This document shows, piece by piece, positions 23,100-34,212 of a stretch of 64,000 nt of DNA. Position numbers and translations under genes: made by a program. The notes beneath the pieces were generated by a model. That model ran no database searches. It was not told the DNA's origin and saw nothing but the letters and a program-made list of their open reading frames with translations. Position 1 is the first letter of the stretch. Every line of letters begins with the position of its first letter. Source of the stretch: Deroplatys truncata (taxonomy: Eukaryota; Arthropoda; Insecta; Mantodea; Mantidae); assembly GCA_030765065.1 (NCBI GenBank), contig CM060977.1, forward strand, positions 98,969,795 to 99,033,794, in the 5' to 3' direction.

Positions 23100-23755
23100 G
23101 ACAACCTGATGTGTTCAATCCACATGACATTCTATACCCTCTTTCGTTTATTAATTAGCATACAAATTATTCTTATGAAAGTATTTTTTCCTATCTATAT
23201 AATTTCCGGAAATAGCTACATTACACACCTCTTTAGAGATACAAACAGAACAGCGATATTGAAATATTTAGGAAATGGACGCTATACATTAGCCTTAAAA
23301 TTCCATACACTTTCCACGATAAATTTTAAAGAGACCTACATTTTTTTGCATAGTGCAGTTTCGTCTATTGCTTAACGTTTACCAGATATACAATATTTTA
23401 CAAAATTTATTCGTATGAAGTGGACTTTGCAGGCTAATTCCAAAGAACTCCAGGCATGCATTTTATTTTTCACTTAAATGTCTTTAATATAATGTATTTT
23501 AATCAAATTCTTTAAGAGCCATTTTTTTAAAAAATAAAAAATTATGAAAAATGTTCTATGTAAATGTAGTTTGAACTGGGAGATTTACTTGATCATCTTC
23601 GTGTCACATCTTTGGAAGATACTGAACCTAAATACCAGGTTTGGTGTTTACCTGATCTTTCGTTTTTGAATTATGCTGCACAGATACATATGCAGACATT
23701 TTTCTAAAAGGGCTTTCCTGGTTTTTGGGCCTCAAAACATGTATTTGTTTCTTGC
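23100..23755 (-). repeat. Family A, R copy lacking the hairpin end
   Basis: CTGATGTGTTCAATCCACATGACATTCTATACC through CTCAAAACATGTATTT, where the family sequence breaks off. Confidence 0.8.
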
Positions 23756-24240
23756 CGTAACACTTTTTTTTTCCATATATTTAATTTTTTTATATCTAAC
23801 CTGAGCACAAGCTTTTACAATTTTAAAGCACTATATTGCATTGTTATTTATTATTAGTTTATATAAAACTGTTGTAGTAAATTATTTTGGAACGAATTAT
23901 TTACAAAGCCTTACCACATAAATCCTGTAGTCATCCAAGATGCTACGGCAACGCCCAGTGCACGTATTATTCAGATATTTCTAATATTTTATCTATAAAA
24001 GGTTTTAAGATTAATCACAAACACCATATCAATAGCTTCAATATGATGCAGTTTAATGAAAAACACTCACCTTATTACACATGTAGATTTATATCCATTG
24101 CATAATGTGTACATATTATGTATGTTAAATACACTATTTAACTCTATCTGTTCATTCGTCAACACATTCATCACAACACTAATTAAGATATTCTATAGTA
24201 TATTGTATCTTTGCCCAGTTTTTATTAACTGTCACTTCAC
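23756..24240. other. AT-rich, apparently single-copy sequence
   Basis: No repeat recognised. It lies downstream of the possible minus-strand first exon at 24271-24369 and would be intronic if that exon is real. Confidence 0.3.
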
Positions 24241-24270
24241 TAAGTGAACTACTTCAGTTTCCCCGGCACT

Positions 24271-24369
24271 TTACCTTACTCGTGATGTAGTATTTTCTTC
24301 TGGACGGTTGATTCGCTGGGGAGTAAAACACAAGACTTCTTCAAACTCTCGTTCCGCAGTAGCACCCAT
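24271..24369 (-). CDS. Possible first coding exon or retroelement leader, unidentified
   Basis: The minus strand opens with ATG at 24369 in a fair context (GGCAATGGG) about 111 nt downstream of a TATA box. It reads MGATAEREFEEVLCFTPQ and then a stop at 24271-24273. The string CGAGTAAGGTAAAG near 24275 contains GTAAGG and AG|GTAAAG, either of which could be a splice donor before the stop. I recognise no family. A diverged second copy on the plus strand at about 26480-26715 keeps TTGAAGAAGTCTTGTGTT and ACTCCCCAG but has lost the ATG. The copy may be a duplicated gene start, or both may be leaders of an unrecognised retroelement. Confidence that it is protein-coding is low. Confidence 0.25.
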   Translation of the reverse strand: MGATAEREFEEVLCFTPQRINRPEENTTSRVR

Positions 24370-24479
24370 TGCCAGTCACAGTTGTCAAAAAGTCACTTCT
24401 AGAACCGTATTTGATGTCGCACTTGTTAACTCGCTGCTAAATAACCCAATTACTCTCACGCGATCGTGAAAACACTCAT

Positions 24480-24528
24480 TTTTATAACTAGTAGAATCTT
24501 CATCAAACTATTCCAGAACATTCTGGAA
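24480..24528 (-). promoter_or_regulatory. Heat-shock element plus TATA box, minus strand
   Basis: 24511-24528 reads TTCCAGAACATTCTGGAA, four perfect alternating nGAAn blocks, the binding form for trimeric HSF. On the minus strand a TATAAAA (24486-24480) lies 24 nt downstream, so initiation would be expected near 24450. The geometry matches insect heat-shock promoters, but an LTR promoter could look the same. Confidence 0.5.
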
Positions 24529-24529
24529 G

Positions 24530-25352
24530 CGTGGAGGAAATAAACATCAAGAATATCCTCGTTATCTGCCGATAGCGCTTCTGGTGTTTATGCGGGCGAT
24601 AACACGACTTTTGTTAAATCTGCGACTACCTGGCATCGACCTTCCGATTGCCCCTGCGTCGCAATACATTTGAGTTCCTTCGTCCTTGCACTAACACATG
24701 CATAAGAAGACAAAACTGGAATCTTAATACTAAGCACAAATCTGAGAGCGCGCCATATTTTACCGACTTCCTTTATTAAAAAAAAATACAGATTTTCTCA
24801 TAAATATATTCCAAGCAACAGACAACAATGAAGAAAAAAACATATTTATAATCATAAACCCGTTGTTTCATTCTTGGTGGATATAATCAGGTGTGTAAAG
24901 AACTTTCATTGACCTTAAATGTCCCTGTTTGCAGTTTCCTCGGAAGCACAGAATATCCCAGAATAAATACTTCTTATGCACGTATTTCCATTTTAAGGAG
25001 AAACAGAAATGCCAAAATTTCCGAAGAATTACATTTTAATTTTTCATGCAGTCCTGTAGATTGCAATTTCCTCTTCAATTTTATGTTATCGCTGAATAGT
25101 AATACATTACTTATATTTAAATATGCTTTTAAAATGGTACTTCATGTGGCATTTTATACTGTGAATTCTACTTCACCTCCCAGAATAAATAATAACTCCT
25201 ACACACTTTAAACTAGAGAGGTACATTTAAAAAAAATTTTCTGGGGAAGGTTTGCTCTATAAATTGGTTATTTATTTGTTCTTTCTTTCTTTGAAAATAC
25301 ATGCGATTTAGTTTTCTCCAGGTTTGCTTTTAACAGCTTCTTCTGTGTATGA
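24530..25352. other. Apparently single-copy sequence upstream of the promoter
   Basis: No repeat recognised. The 106-codon plus frame (24891-25211) has no known domain. Confidence 0.35.
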
Positions 25353-25359
25353 TATTTTT

Positions 25360-26195
25360 ACTTTCTCTACTACGTATAGTAAGTAGGGGAAGTATTGTAT
25401 TCCACCCAAAAATTTGATACCGAGATTTCACCGGAAATACATGTTTTGAGCCACCTGAATCCAAAAAAAAGCATTTTTGGAAACATGTCCGTATGTGTCT
25501 GTGTGACTGTGAACAGCATAACTCAGAAAGAACGGATAAACACCAAACTTGGCATTTAGGTTTAGTATCTTCAAGAGATGCGACACAAAGGTTTACAAGA
25601 AAATCCTCCCAACCTAGATTACCCTTTACATGGAACATTTTTCGAAAATTTCAATTTTCTCAAAAATGGCTCTAACGATTTTGATAAAAATATCATATGT
25701 TTAAGAAATTTTCATGACAAATGAAATGTATACCTCGAATTTTCTGGGAGTGTCTCCAAACGTATTCTTCATTGTGAACGACTTTTGCATAACTGGTAAA
25801 CCATAAAACATAGACAATATTTTACTACACAACAAATTTAGATCGCGTTAAAATACACAATTTATGTCAAACATTTTTTTGTTGGGTGAACCATTTTCGA
25901 GATATTGCTTGTTATTCCCTTAAATTTTCCAATACTTATACTTTTTCTCAAATTCGTTACTCATTTTTTTTATGTCCTGGTAATGCAAAGAGAATGGAAT
26001 ACTCCACATAGCAACCAGCTCTTAAAATATTTGACTATACCTTAAAGCCTAGCAATTCCCCTTGCAACTACAAGAAAATTAGGATTAAGATTAACATCTC
26101 GATATCTCGATTAACATGAACCATATGGAGAATAAGCGTTTGTAAAGATAGTTTGTACAAGAGTAGAGAAAGTCATGTGAGAGTGTCACATCAGA
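25360..26195 (+). repeat. Family A, complete F copy
   Basis: ACTTTCTCTACTACGTATAG to GTAGAGAAAGTCATGTGAGAG..CACATCAGA, about 835 bp. TTTTT flanks both ends (25355-25359, 26196-26200). No expanded microsatellite. Best reference copy in F orientation. Confidence 0.9.
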
Positions 26196-26479
26196 TTTTT
26201 TTATATGAATGACATCAAGTTTTAGAATAGTAAAAGCAACTGTGCGGATCTGCTTTTGTGTTTATAAGACGTTGTTCATATATTTTAATCAAAGTAGGTT
26301 ATAGTTAGGAAAAATATCGTGGTGCAGTGTCTATGCTCAAGCTTATCGCGAGTTCGGCGACGTCAAGTCGGAGGTAAACAGAGATAAGCAACACTCTCAC
26401 CTGGCGTTAATATCGGAAGCGTTGAGTTGAACCAGTATTCAGTGAGAGGGTGGGCTTCTGTGGCAACATCAACTGCGGT

Positions 26480-26715
26480 GCTATAACTAAGTTTGTAATA
26501 ACTGTGACGGGCAGCAAGTGCTGCTGCAGGAGAGATTGAAGAAGTCTTGTGTTCGACTCCCCAGGGAGTGATCAGTTCGGAAATAATTGGCTACATCTTG
26601 CGTATTGGATTACGCCGCTACGTCAAGAAGGAAAGTGAAGTGGCGGAGAAATTGAACTAGTTCACATTAGTGAAGTGACAGTGTGAATTAAGTGAAGTCC
26701 CAGTAAAGTTGAACT
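26480..26715 (+). repeat. Inverted second copy of the 24.24-24.45 kb sequence
   Basis: Shares with the minus strand of 24230-24410, in order: AACTGTGAC, GCTGC.G..GAGAG, TTGAAGAAGTCTTGTGTT, ACTCCCCAG, GAACTAGTTCAC, TTAGTGAAGTGACAG. The homology includes sequence beyond the possible coding frame. No heat-shock element is seen upstream of this copy. Confidence 0.6.
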
Positions 26716-26730
26716 AGATAAAAACAGAAA

Positions 26731-26863
26731 TTCTATTATACATGAATAATTGGAGTTATAATCTTATTTTTAGTAATAGCAACAGCATTCATAGGTTATG
26801 TTTTACCATGAGGACAAATAACTACTATCTACTACTAACTTACTATCCGCTATTCCTAATTTA
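26731..26863 (+). pseudogene. cytb: Mitochondrial cytochrome b insertion (NUMT)
   Basis: From 26740 to 26820 the frame reads TWMIGVMILF.., ending MGYVLPWGQM, the conserved transmembrane helix and loop of cytochrome b. Two Trp codons are TGA (26743 and 26812), so the invertebrate mitochondrial code is needed. A second block at 26834-26857 reads TNLLSAIP, also cytochrome b, but about 11 nt are missing between the two, shifting the frame. About 130 bp in total. It adjoins the repeat at 26480-26715 directly. It cannot be functional in the nucleus. Confidence 0.9.
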
Positions 26864-27539
26864 GAGGTGACAAGCTGTATGCGGTTGAAAAAAAAATAAA
26901 ATTGTACAAAGACACAATATGCCTTCTCAATAAACTAACTTATTGGATAAAAGTAGATCAGTGAATTTAGAAGACATACATACATCCTGTAAAACTTTCA
27001 CTCTGATATCTTAAAGAGTTTCTGATAGGTTACGGTATTACGGTAAATGAGAGGTTACTAAAGCACAATTTTATCATTTTTCTACCACTATGGTATAAGC
27101 GAGAATCTGGCGATTCTAGTCCTTTTATTATTCGGGTATTTATTCGAGATATTAGGTTACATTCATAATCGGAAACTCCACCGCGAATACGTCCCTATTA
27201 CGTGTATTGGGAAGGTTAGTTATATTGTATGTGTTGCGTTGGTGCTGTGTTATTATATTTAAAGGTGTTCGAACTTTGCATGCTAATCATATAATGAGCA
27301 ACTGACGAACTGATTGTATTACTTATAGTATATTAATTATATTAGATTGTTTCATAAGTAATATTTTTTAAGTTTGGTGTTTTATACAACAGATTGTTTT
27401 TTGTTTTGTTTTGTCAATGCTATTTGCAGGATGCCATGGCAGTATTGCGTATATTGCAAAAATGTGTCAGTCGTAATTGTTAATACACGATCACAAAATA
27501 GACGTTACAAAGTTAGAGATTAGAGTCCCTCTAAAGCAC
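26864..27539. other. Unassigned AT-rich sequence
   Basis: No gene or repeat recognised. Confidence 0.35.
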
Positions 27540-28650
27540 TACTGAAAACAAGATTATAGCTTTGCTGCTGCGCCTCGAAAAATATATGAAGTGGAAGGAG
27601 AAGGTGTCGTTAGTGAGCGCGTAGCACAACCATGGTTCCAACGTTTCAACACTGGAGAAGTAAAAATAAAGACTTACCACGTTTGGAAGACCTAACTTAT
27701 GGAATATTGAGAATACGCGCAGAGTTTTGGAAGAAAATCCACAAAACGTACTACTTCATTTATTTTCTATGTTAATAGGCAATTTATCCATGGAAGATTA
27801 GTATTAAACTAACAAACGTAACCTATTTTTAAATGAAAAAGTAAAATGCTCGTAGGCTGTCAGAAGATGTTGGTCCATGAAAAGATACCATACATCGCCA
27901 GATTAAGAAGCTACGAAAATCAAACAGAAGCTGTAGATCTGTACCTCATGAATTTACACCTCAACAGGCCTAACGTAGAGTGGTTATCTGCTGTGAACTT
28001 ATTGGTAATCCCATGGATGATAGATTTATAGAATAATTGTCAATGTGATGAAAATGGGTCTTTTACCGCAACCATGACGCCTCAAAACAGCGGCTCAGTC
28101 CCCGTCAACCTGCCAAAGTCATCATTAAAAAAATCACTTCGGCCCCAAAGTAATGTTGTGTATGTGGTAGAATTTTGAGGGAGTGATTCACTGGGTGTTT
28201 GTTCCAAACGGGCGTGCAGTCAATGCGGAGCTTTATTCTCAACAACTGGAACGAGTTCATGAAATTTTGAGAGGGAGATACTCAGCATTAGTTAACCGAA
28301 ATAGTGTTCTCTTGGAGCAGGACAATGCAACGCCCCATACTGCAGGAACAACCATGTCAAAAATTCAGGAATTGAAAGGAGTCGAATTGCTACCACACCC
28401 AGCATAAAGCTTGATCTTTTGCCATAAAATTACCATCTGTCTCGATCCATGGCCCATTTCTTGCGTGGAATATATTTGGAAAACACTGAAACTGTGGAAG
28501 TGGGTCTCACCGAATTCTTCGCACCAAAACCCAGGGACTGGTACCGTCGCGAGATAATAAACCTCACAGAAAGATCGCTAAAGACCATAGAATCTCATGG
28601 TCTCTACTTTCAAGAGTACTTTAATTTCTTGACAGAAAACGTTACAAATA
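27540..28650 (+). pseudogene. Mariner 2, decayed transposase
   Basis: In broken frames: an N-terminal helix-turn-helix region at about 27555-27640 (RKIYEVEGEG, SERVAQPWFQRFN), then a linker resembling GRPNLWNIENTRRVLEENPQ, then from 28140 WNFEGVIHWVFVPNGRAVN, YSQQLERVHE, LLEQDNATPHTA (second catalytic D), a damaged HPPYSPDLAPSDYHL block near 28390-28440, and FFAPKP..WY..I..L.ER..K.IESHG..FQEYF to about 28640. The pattern is that of mauritiana/cecropia-type mariners. Several stops and frameshifts. Terminal repeats not located. Confidence 0.8.
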
Positions 28651-29024
28651 AAGGTTTGCTTAAAATTCGACATACATCTATATTGTATATTATTGTATTA
28701 TACTAATATTACTACTTATATTAAATCAGCTATAGTTATATTAATTATATTAATTACACTAGAGTTTTACTATTATTTTATTTGGTTATTACTTATTATT
28801 AGGTCTTAGCTTTACAGTTATCTAGAAATGTTAATTATTTTTGCAATTTTGGTATAAGCGTTGTCTGTTTGGGGTTTTATTTTTAGAGGAAGAAGATCTG
28901 CGTAGAATAAAACCAAGAAATTTAATTTTTTGGTTTAGGTAATGTAGTGGGAACATTGGTGCATCAGTTTGAATATTGATACTAATGTAAATAATATTAT
29001 AAAACGTCAATACGTGAAATGCTA
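28651..29024. other. Unassigned AT-rich sequence
   Basis: Nothing recognised beyond simple TATTA-rich runs. Confidence 0.35.
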
Positions 29025-29137
29025 AATGTAATGGAGGCTATTTAGCCCTGAAGGTGAAAATCCGGTACATGACCCTAAAGGTACCAGGCGGAGACGTCTC
29101 CGTGGTTGTGTCTAGGCTGAACATGATCAGCAGAGAC

Positions 29138-29196
<59 letters not shown>

Positions 29197-30220
29197 CGAG
29201 CGAGAGCGATAGAGGTAGAAAAGAGAGAACGGGAGTTGAGGGTACAAATGGAAAGTCCATACGCTCATAAGGAGAGTAATGGGAGCAAATGTTTTCATAG
29301 GACGCTAAAATAATCAGCCAATCAAAAGTGTGCTATGAAATAGTTATGGGAAAAACAGCGTCATGTGCAGGATGCATAAATAAGACGGAGCCTGAGATTT
29401 CCATGACTTTCCACAATATTGCCGGGGAATGAACTTAACGCCACTTAGATGACGGATCGTGTGAAGTAGCTGTTAGCAGTTTAGAAGTTAAAAATAGAGA
29501 ATGGGAGGTTTACAGCTTAATAAATAGGTTCCATAAGCCAGTAATATCACTATGGGATAGAAGTCACGGCTAGCTGCGAACAAGTGTAAATAAACTACAG
29601 CAAAAAGTGAACCTATTTTTTTTTATTACGTCTCATTATATCACGCTCGTAGATAACAGTTAAGACGATAGGCCAACACAAGTGTTGTAGGGAAATTTCT
29701 TGCAGCACATCAACAGGTCCGAGGTCCGAAGCTACAGGGTAAATCAACGACAGCTACTAAACAGCTTCAGTTCGAAATAAGGATTATAACACTCCCAAAT
29801 CAGGAAGGAAGACGGCAAGTAGCCGAGAGGTACGTAACAACAAGTACACCGAATCATATTAAAACGTAACTATAAATGGTTTATTCACACTATATCAGTA
29901 CAATAATTTGTAACATTTAGCAACATACACATATTATATAAATTAAGTACATAACACGGTTCAGTGCTTAATTTATCACTTAGGTAATCCGCGATTATGA
30001 TCAAGACGATAGGATGTGTCCAAACGTTTGCACCGAAGGAAAGAATATTACTGAGCTCCATATGTTATATAATATCATAATAATTCTTAATACTTGAGAA
30101 GGCCGAAATGTGCCTGTTTTGTAAATGTAGGTTGTCTAGTAATTTCTCTGGTTATATACAGTGACTTGAGTTAGAACGTTGACCGCCTTGGCATGCGGCC
30201 TGATTTATACTGCGTCCCCT
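29025..30220. other. Unassigned sequence with (AG)n microsatellite
   Basis: An (AG)n tract of about 50 nt lies at 29141-29190. CATAAATAAGAC at 29385 and AATAAAC at about 29590 could belong to an LTR, but no second copy and no termini were found. 29660-30220 is unrecognised. Confidence 0.4.
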
Positions 30221-30223
30221 ATA

Positions 30224-30838
30224 CAGGGTGGACCGTTTAAGTTGAGACTATACAATATCCCCAAAACTAAGCGTTGTAGAAGGAAATGTGTTTAATAAAA
30301 GTGGCGTGATATTATGGGGGAAAGTAAATGACATCTGTGGTGTTTTGTTTGGAGGACATTATGATGGTCACTTTATGTCATGCTTTTTGATGGGAAACTT
30401 TATTTTTATGTTGTTTTCTCATACAAAATAATTTATAAAATGCTGATTGTTTTGTAATGAGGAATAGATAAGTAAAGAAAATAAACAATTTTGGTTTCCC
30501 AACTACGATCGTAACTTGGCCCTCAAATTACCATCCATGGATGGTCCAATCCTTCATTCCGCTCTTTGTACACAGCCATTCGGATTTTTCGATGTTATTT
30601 ACGTTGATATAAGAATAATTGAAAAGTACTCTATACAAATGTTGTTTAGATTTTATGAGGAGTGAGAGAGATTTCCATTAAAAACAATAACTGACTCTAA
30701 AATGACTATACAACGTCCTCCAAATAAAACAAGCCTAATGTCATTTACTTCCCCCAAATATATTAAGCAACTTTAATTCAAGAGATTTATTTCTACAACG
30801 CTTAGTTTTGTAAACTATCAACTTAATGGTGCACCCTG
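30224..30838. mobile_element. MITE with long terminal inverted repeats
   Basis: CAGGGTGGACCGTTTAAGTTGA at the left matches the reverse complement of the right end (CAGGGTGCACCATTAAGTTGA). The arms stay similar for at least 150 bp, sharing AAAACTAAGCGTTGTAGAA, GGGGGAAAGTAAATGACAT and TTTGGAGGAC. Length 615 bp; flanked by TATA on both sides (target TA or TATA). No transposase; a non-autonomous DNA transposon. Confidence 0.8.
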
Positions 30839-30844
30839 TATAAT

Positions 30845-31339
30845 GGTTCATGCATTTAGCAAATTTCATATTGGTGGGCTAGAACTTTTTATCTCTCTTA
30901 AAGCAGTTGCAGACGCTTTCAGTTTTCATTTTGAGCAGATTGCGTATTATTCAGGGAAATTACAAGTAAATTGGATATCATTTCTACCAGGACAGAAACC
31001 TTTTTCCGAACCAAACAAAATTCTCTCTCTTATCCGCGTCCGGTTTGGACAGGTTTAACCGTATTAATTAATAATGATTTCCCTACACGTCACTCTCACA
31101 CAGCAGATTTCTGTGTTTTCCTTCATTCTTTCTTTCCTTTCATGCGTGGAGAAAGTGGAGAGAACGGTGCTTTAAAGATCCTCCCTAAAATGTCAAATGC
31201 TTGAGATGCAATATACAGCAATAAACTTTCCCTTTGAGGGAAACTGCCGGTGATTCGGGAGGAAGTTATAAAAACACGAGGGTAGCCTCTGAACAGGGGA
31301 GATTTTTGTCTCTTTCGCTAAAAGCTCATTCTGTCCCCC
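30845..31339. other. Unassigned sequence
   Basis: Plus frames of 71-77 codons overlap here without known motifs. Confidence 0.35.
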
Positions 31340-31690
31340 CTTCTTTCGAAAAGCCCGTTTGCTGCTTCTTTTTTTATTCCTTTACTTTTTGAATCCGCCA
31401 GTTTCTCTTTTTCCTCCTTTCCTTCTTCTTTTCTTCATACGTTGTATTCTTTCTAGTGGAATCCCCAAGCTTTTGTTTTCACTCATCACTCATCCCTTTT
31501 CCACGGATTCACCAGACTTTTATTTCTCCACACTCTTTGCATTATTCATGAGCGCTGCTCCACATTTCGTCCCCGTCTCATTCCTCCCTTCCTTCCTTTC
31601 TCTCTTAATTTTTTTCTTGGCTTCTATCCTCCGCACTAGCATTCCTTTTATCATTCCTCATCCTCACTATCCGGATGCACTTTAGTTTTC
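31340..31690. other. Pyrimidine-rich tract
   Basis: Strong C/T bias on the plus strand keeps a 108-codon Phe/Leu/Ser-rich frame open. Similar in composition to 11500-11720. Not called as coding. Confidence 0.6.
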
Positions 31691-32224
31691 TTTTTTCTTC
31701 TTTTGGGTCCTTAATATAGATGTCGTAACCTTGCACTTTGTAAGGTAAATTTAGACGGTGGTACATCTCCCCATTGCCTCGTATGGAACACCACACTTAG
31801 CTATCAATCGATTGTTGTTAGATAATTGGAGTATTGTTGGGTCTTATATGTGGAAACATTCCGTTTTTAGATAAGAGCAATTGAAGAAATCTCATACAGA
31901 TACACTGGGCTAAACAATAGTAAGATTTTTAAAAAGCTATTAGCGGAAATGTTTAAAAACACAAGTTTTATTTGACATAAATTTAATGTTTTACCGATTG
32001 AAGTAGGTTAGTTTCTACCCCTTCTCTCCTACTTCTATATTTTCTGTTTCCATTTTATTTCGTATATTTTCTTTTGTTGTATTTGGTTTGGAATTGCTCA
32101 ATTTAAATTTACCACATCTTAACAGCATTAAATTATGTTAATAACAATATATTTTCTTAACTATTTTGACAATTATTGCATATGAAGTATTAGAAGTTTC
32201 TGACCTTTTGTTCTGGCTGTTAGT
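31691..32224. other. Unassigned sequence
   Basis: ATTGAAGTAGGTTAGTTTCT at about 31998 resembles the leader repeats of the LTR element that follows; otherwise unrecognised. Confidence 0.35.
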
Positions 32225-33379
32225 AAACCTTTTTATTCTGGTGTTCCCTCGTAGATTGTAGTTGAATTATTGACTGCGTGCCCCGTACTCCTGAAAGAAT
32301 TGTTGCTGTCCTTGGATAATGTTGATGATTTTGAAGTTCTCTGAAGTGAAGTCTTGTAGTTTCGTCGATTCTAGTAGTTCTATGAGGTTCGTTGATCTCT
32401 TCTGCTGTTCTTGCCTGTTCTGGCCGCACGCAGCTGGGTGCCAATTTGAAATAGGTTAGCTTCTGCCCCACATATGGAAGCCAATTTGAAGTAGTTCTTA
32501 TTTTTAGGAGGAGTTGTATAGTATTTTGACTGCTGGGAGCCGAAATTGAAGTAGTTGCAACCGCACGTATGGTAAAATGCTTCCGGTAACCTTTGCCCCA
32601 AGTTTAAAAATATTAATTTTGTAATTTTTACTGTTTCTTTAAATATTATATATTTATGTTTGCCTCGGATGCGTAAGTATTATTGTTAGAAACATGGATT
32701 TATTTGCAGGGAGTAGTGAGGTTAAGAATGTAGACTTACACAGATTATAATTTTTACTTCACTACATTTATTAATCCTTGACACAATCTAAATAACACTT
32801 CACTAATATAGAGAGCCGTGAGATTCTTTTATGAATTACTTGCACTTTTTAACACGCAAACTATTTTTGTCTCACACTGAATACGTATTATGCTTCTCGA
32901 GGACGCATCTCGCGTCCGGTTAGGAACGCTTTTTACAAGCAACTGACTTCTGAATTTGTACAATTTGCTTTATTTCAGTTTCCGATTGGCTAATCCTACT
33001 CCAATAGAATACTTTCATTTAACTTAAATTTTTTCTGGTTGTTGATTGGCTATTTATAAACCGTCTCAAAATTTACATTATTGTTGCTCCAATAATAACT
33101 AGTAGCATTATTAAACTTTCTTACTCATTATTGCATCAAGGTTACCTCATTGTTAGCAACTTTTAACCTATTATTCTCACAGCTCTTACATTATTAAGTT
33201 ACGTAATATATTCACATAGCATTATTGAACATGCACATAATAATATAAACATTAATACAATGACTGTTACGTGCATTTTATATATTATTTATACACATAT
33301 TGATTTAAGGCGGACTGTTATTGAATTTTATATTATATAATTTTACTGAAATCATTTAAGTGTTAAAAATACTGCCTGA
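32225..33379 (-). mobile_element. LTR element L3, copy 2 (LTR plus leader)
   Basis: The reverse complement aligns with 46035-47012. LTR about 32670-33379; on the minus strand it begins near GGCAGTATTTTTAACACTTA. The leader (32225-32669) contains, on the minus strand, ACTTGGGGCAAAGGTTACCGG, GTGCGGTTGCAACTACTTC and two or three diverged copies of CTACTTCAAATTGGCTTCC, which resemble tandem primer-binding-type blocks. An 83-codon minus frame (32220-32471) could be the start of a decayed gag. Confidence 0.6.
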
Positions 33380-34180
33380 CGATATCTATTTTTTTATGTA
33401 GTACGTTTTTCGTGGCTTCTCCGGGTCGGCAGCATATGCTGGGGTAGTTCATCATCTACTACGACTCTCCTCCCTCTCATATCCTAACCATCATCTTCCT
33501 TGTCATCTGTCTCAGGATTGTAGGACAAGGCATCAGTGTTCGGCGGATTGCGGCTGGACGGTGGCTATGCACTTTGTAGAGGTTTCCTCCCTGGGGTCGT
33601 TGCGGAACTGCTCAGTTAGGACCCGTCTAGCAGTGCTCTCGGCTTATAGGTCGGTCCGGGCGGCGTTGGCTTCGTTCGATCTGGAAAATTTAGGGACCCG
33701 GGCCTGCTGCGTCCGTCGTCATTCGGATCTGGTCGCCTTTCGGATGTCCCCTCATTCCTCGCTTCCATGGGTCACGGTAGAAGCAAAAAGGACCGTTATG
33801 GCCTACTTGCGGTGCTCTGTCCCGGTTTCGTGGGCCTCTTTACCTGTGCCCTTATCTGTTACGTTTTCCAAGTTAATAACATTCAATTCAACTGAAGAGG
33901 ACTTAATAAGCTATTCTCAGAAGTTTCAATATATGCATGTTGTTATTCATATAACTTTAATGTGCTAGTATAATCTAAATAATTAGAGACATTTTTGAAA
34001 AAGTAAAACTTTGTGAAATATTTTGCATACAAGTGGTAGTTTGGATGAAGGAATTTTATTGACATTCTTTGTGTCGTACAATGCCAAGTTTCCTATTTAA
34101 CCGTTATGCTGTTCGTTGGTGGATATTTGACGTGTTGCATTCACATTTGTTTCTCTACTCTTCTACAAACTATTCTTACC
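33380..34180 (-). repeat. Family A, R copy split by a truncated SINE
   Basis: ATATCTATTTTTTTATGTAGTACG before the SINE; GAAGAGGACTTAATAAGCTATTC and TTATGCTGTTCG after it. A second R distal end starts at 34125. Confidence 0.65.
33409..33871 (+). mobile_element. 5'-truncated tRNA-type SINE
   Basis: Begins at CGTGGCTTCTCCGGGTCGGC, so the tRNA head is missing. The body matches 21790-22330 and 63365-63790 (CGGCGGATTGCGGCTGGACG, CTCAGTTAGGACCCG, CTGGAAAATTTAGGGACC). The 135-codon frame inside is fortuitous. Confidence 0.75.
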
Positions 34181-34212
34181 TTCAAAATTCGCAGGCTTTC
34201 ACGACCGGTGTC

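Noticed and set aside
25330..25638. 102-codon minus frame, similar to one at 17-244
   Set aside because: Both are the same stretch of family A. The similarity reflects the DNA repeat; other copies are full of stops, so I do not take it as a conserved peptide.
31359..31685. 108-codon hydrophobic frame
   Set aside because: Translation of a C/T-rich tract gives Phe/Leu/Ser by composition alone.
33561..33968. 135-codon plus frame
   Set aside because: SINE body running into family A; not conserved in the related SINE at 63296 or 21737.
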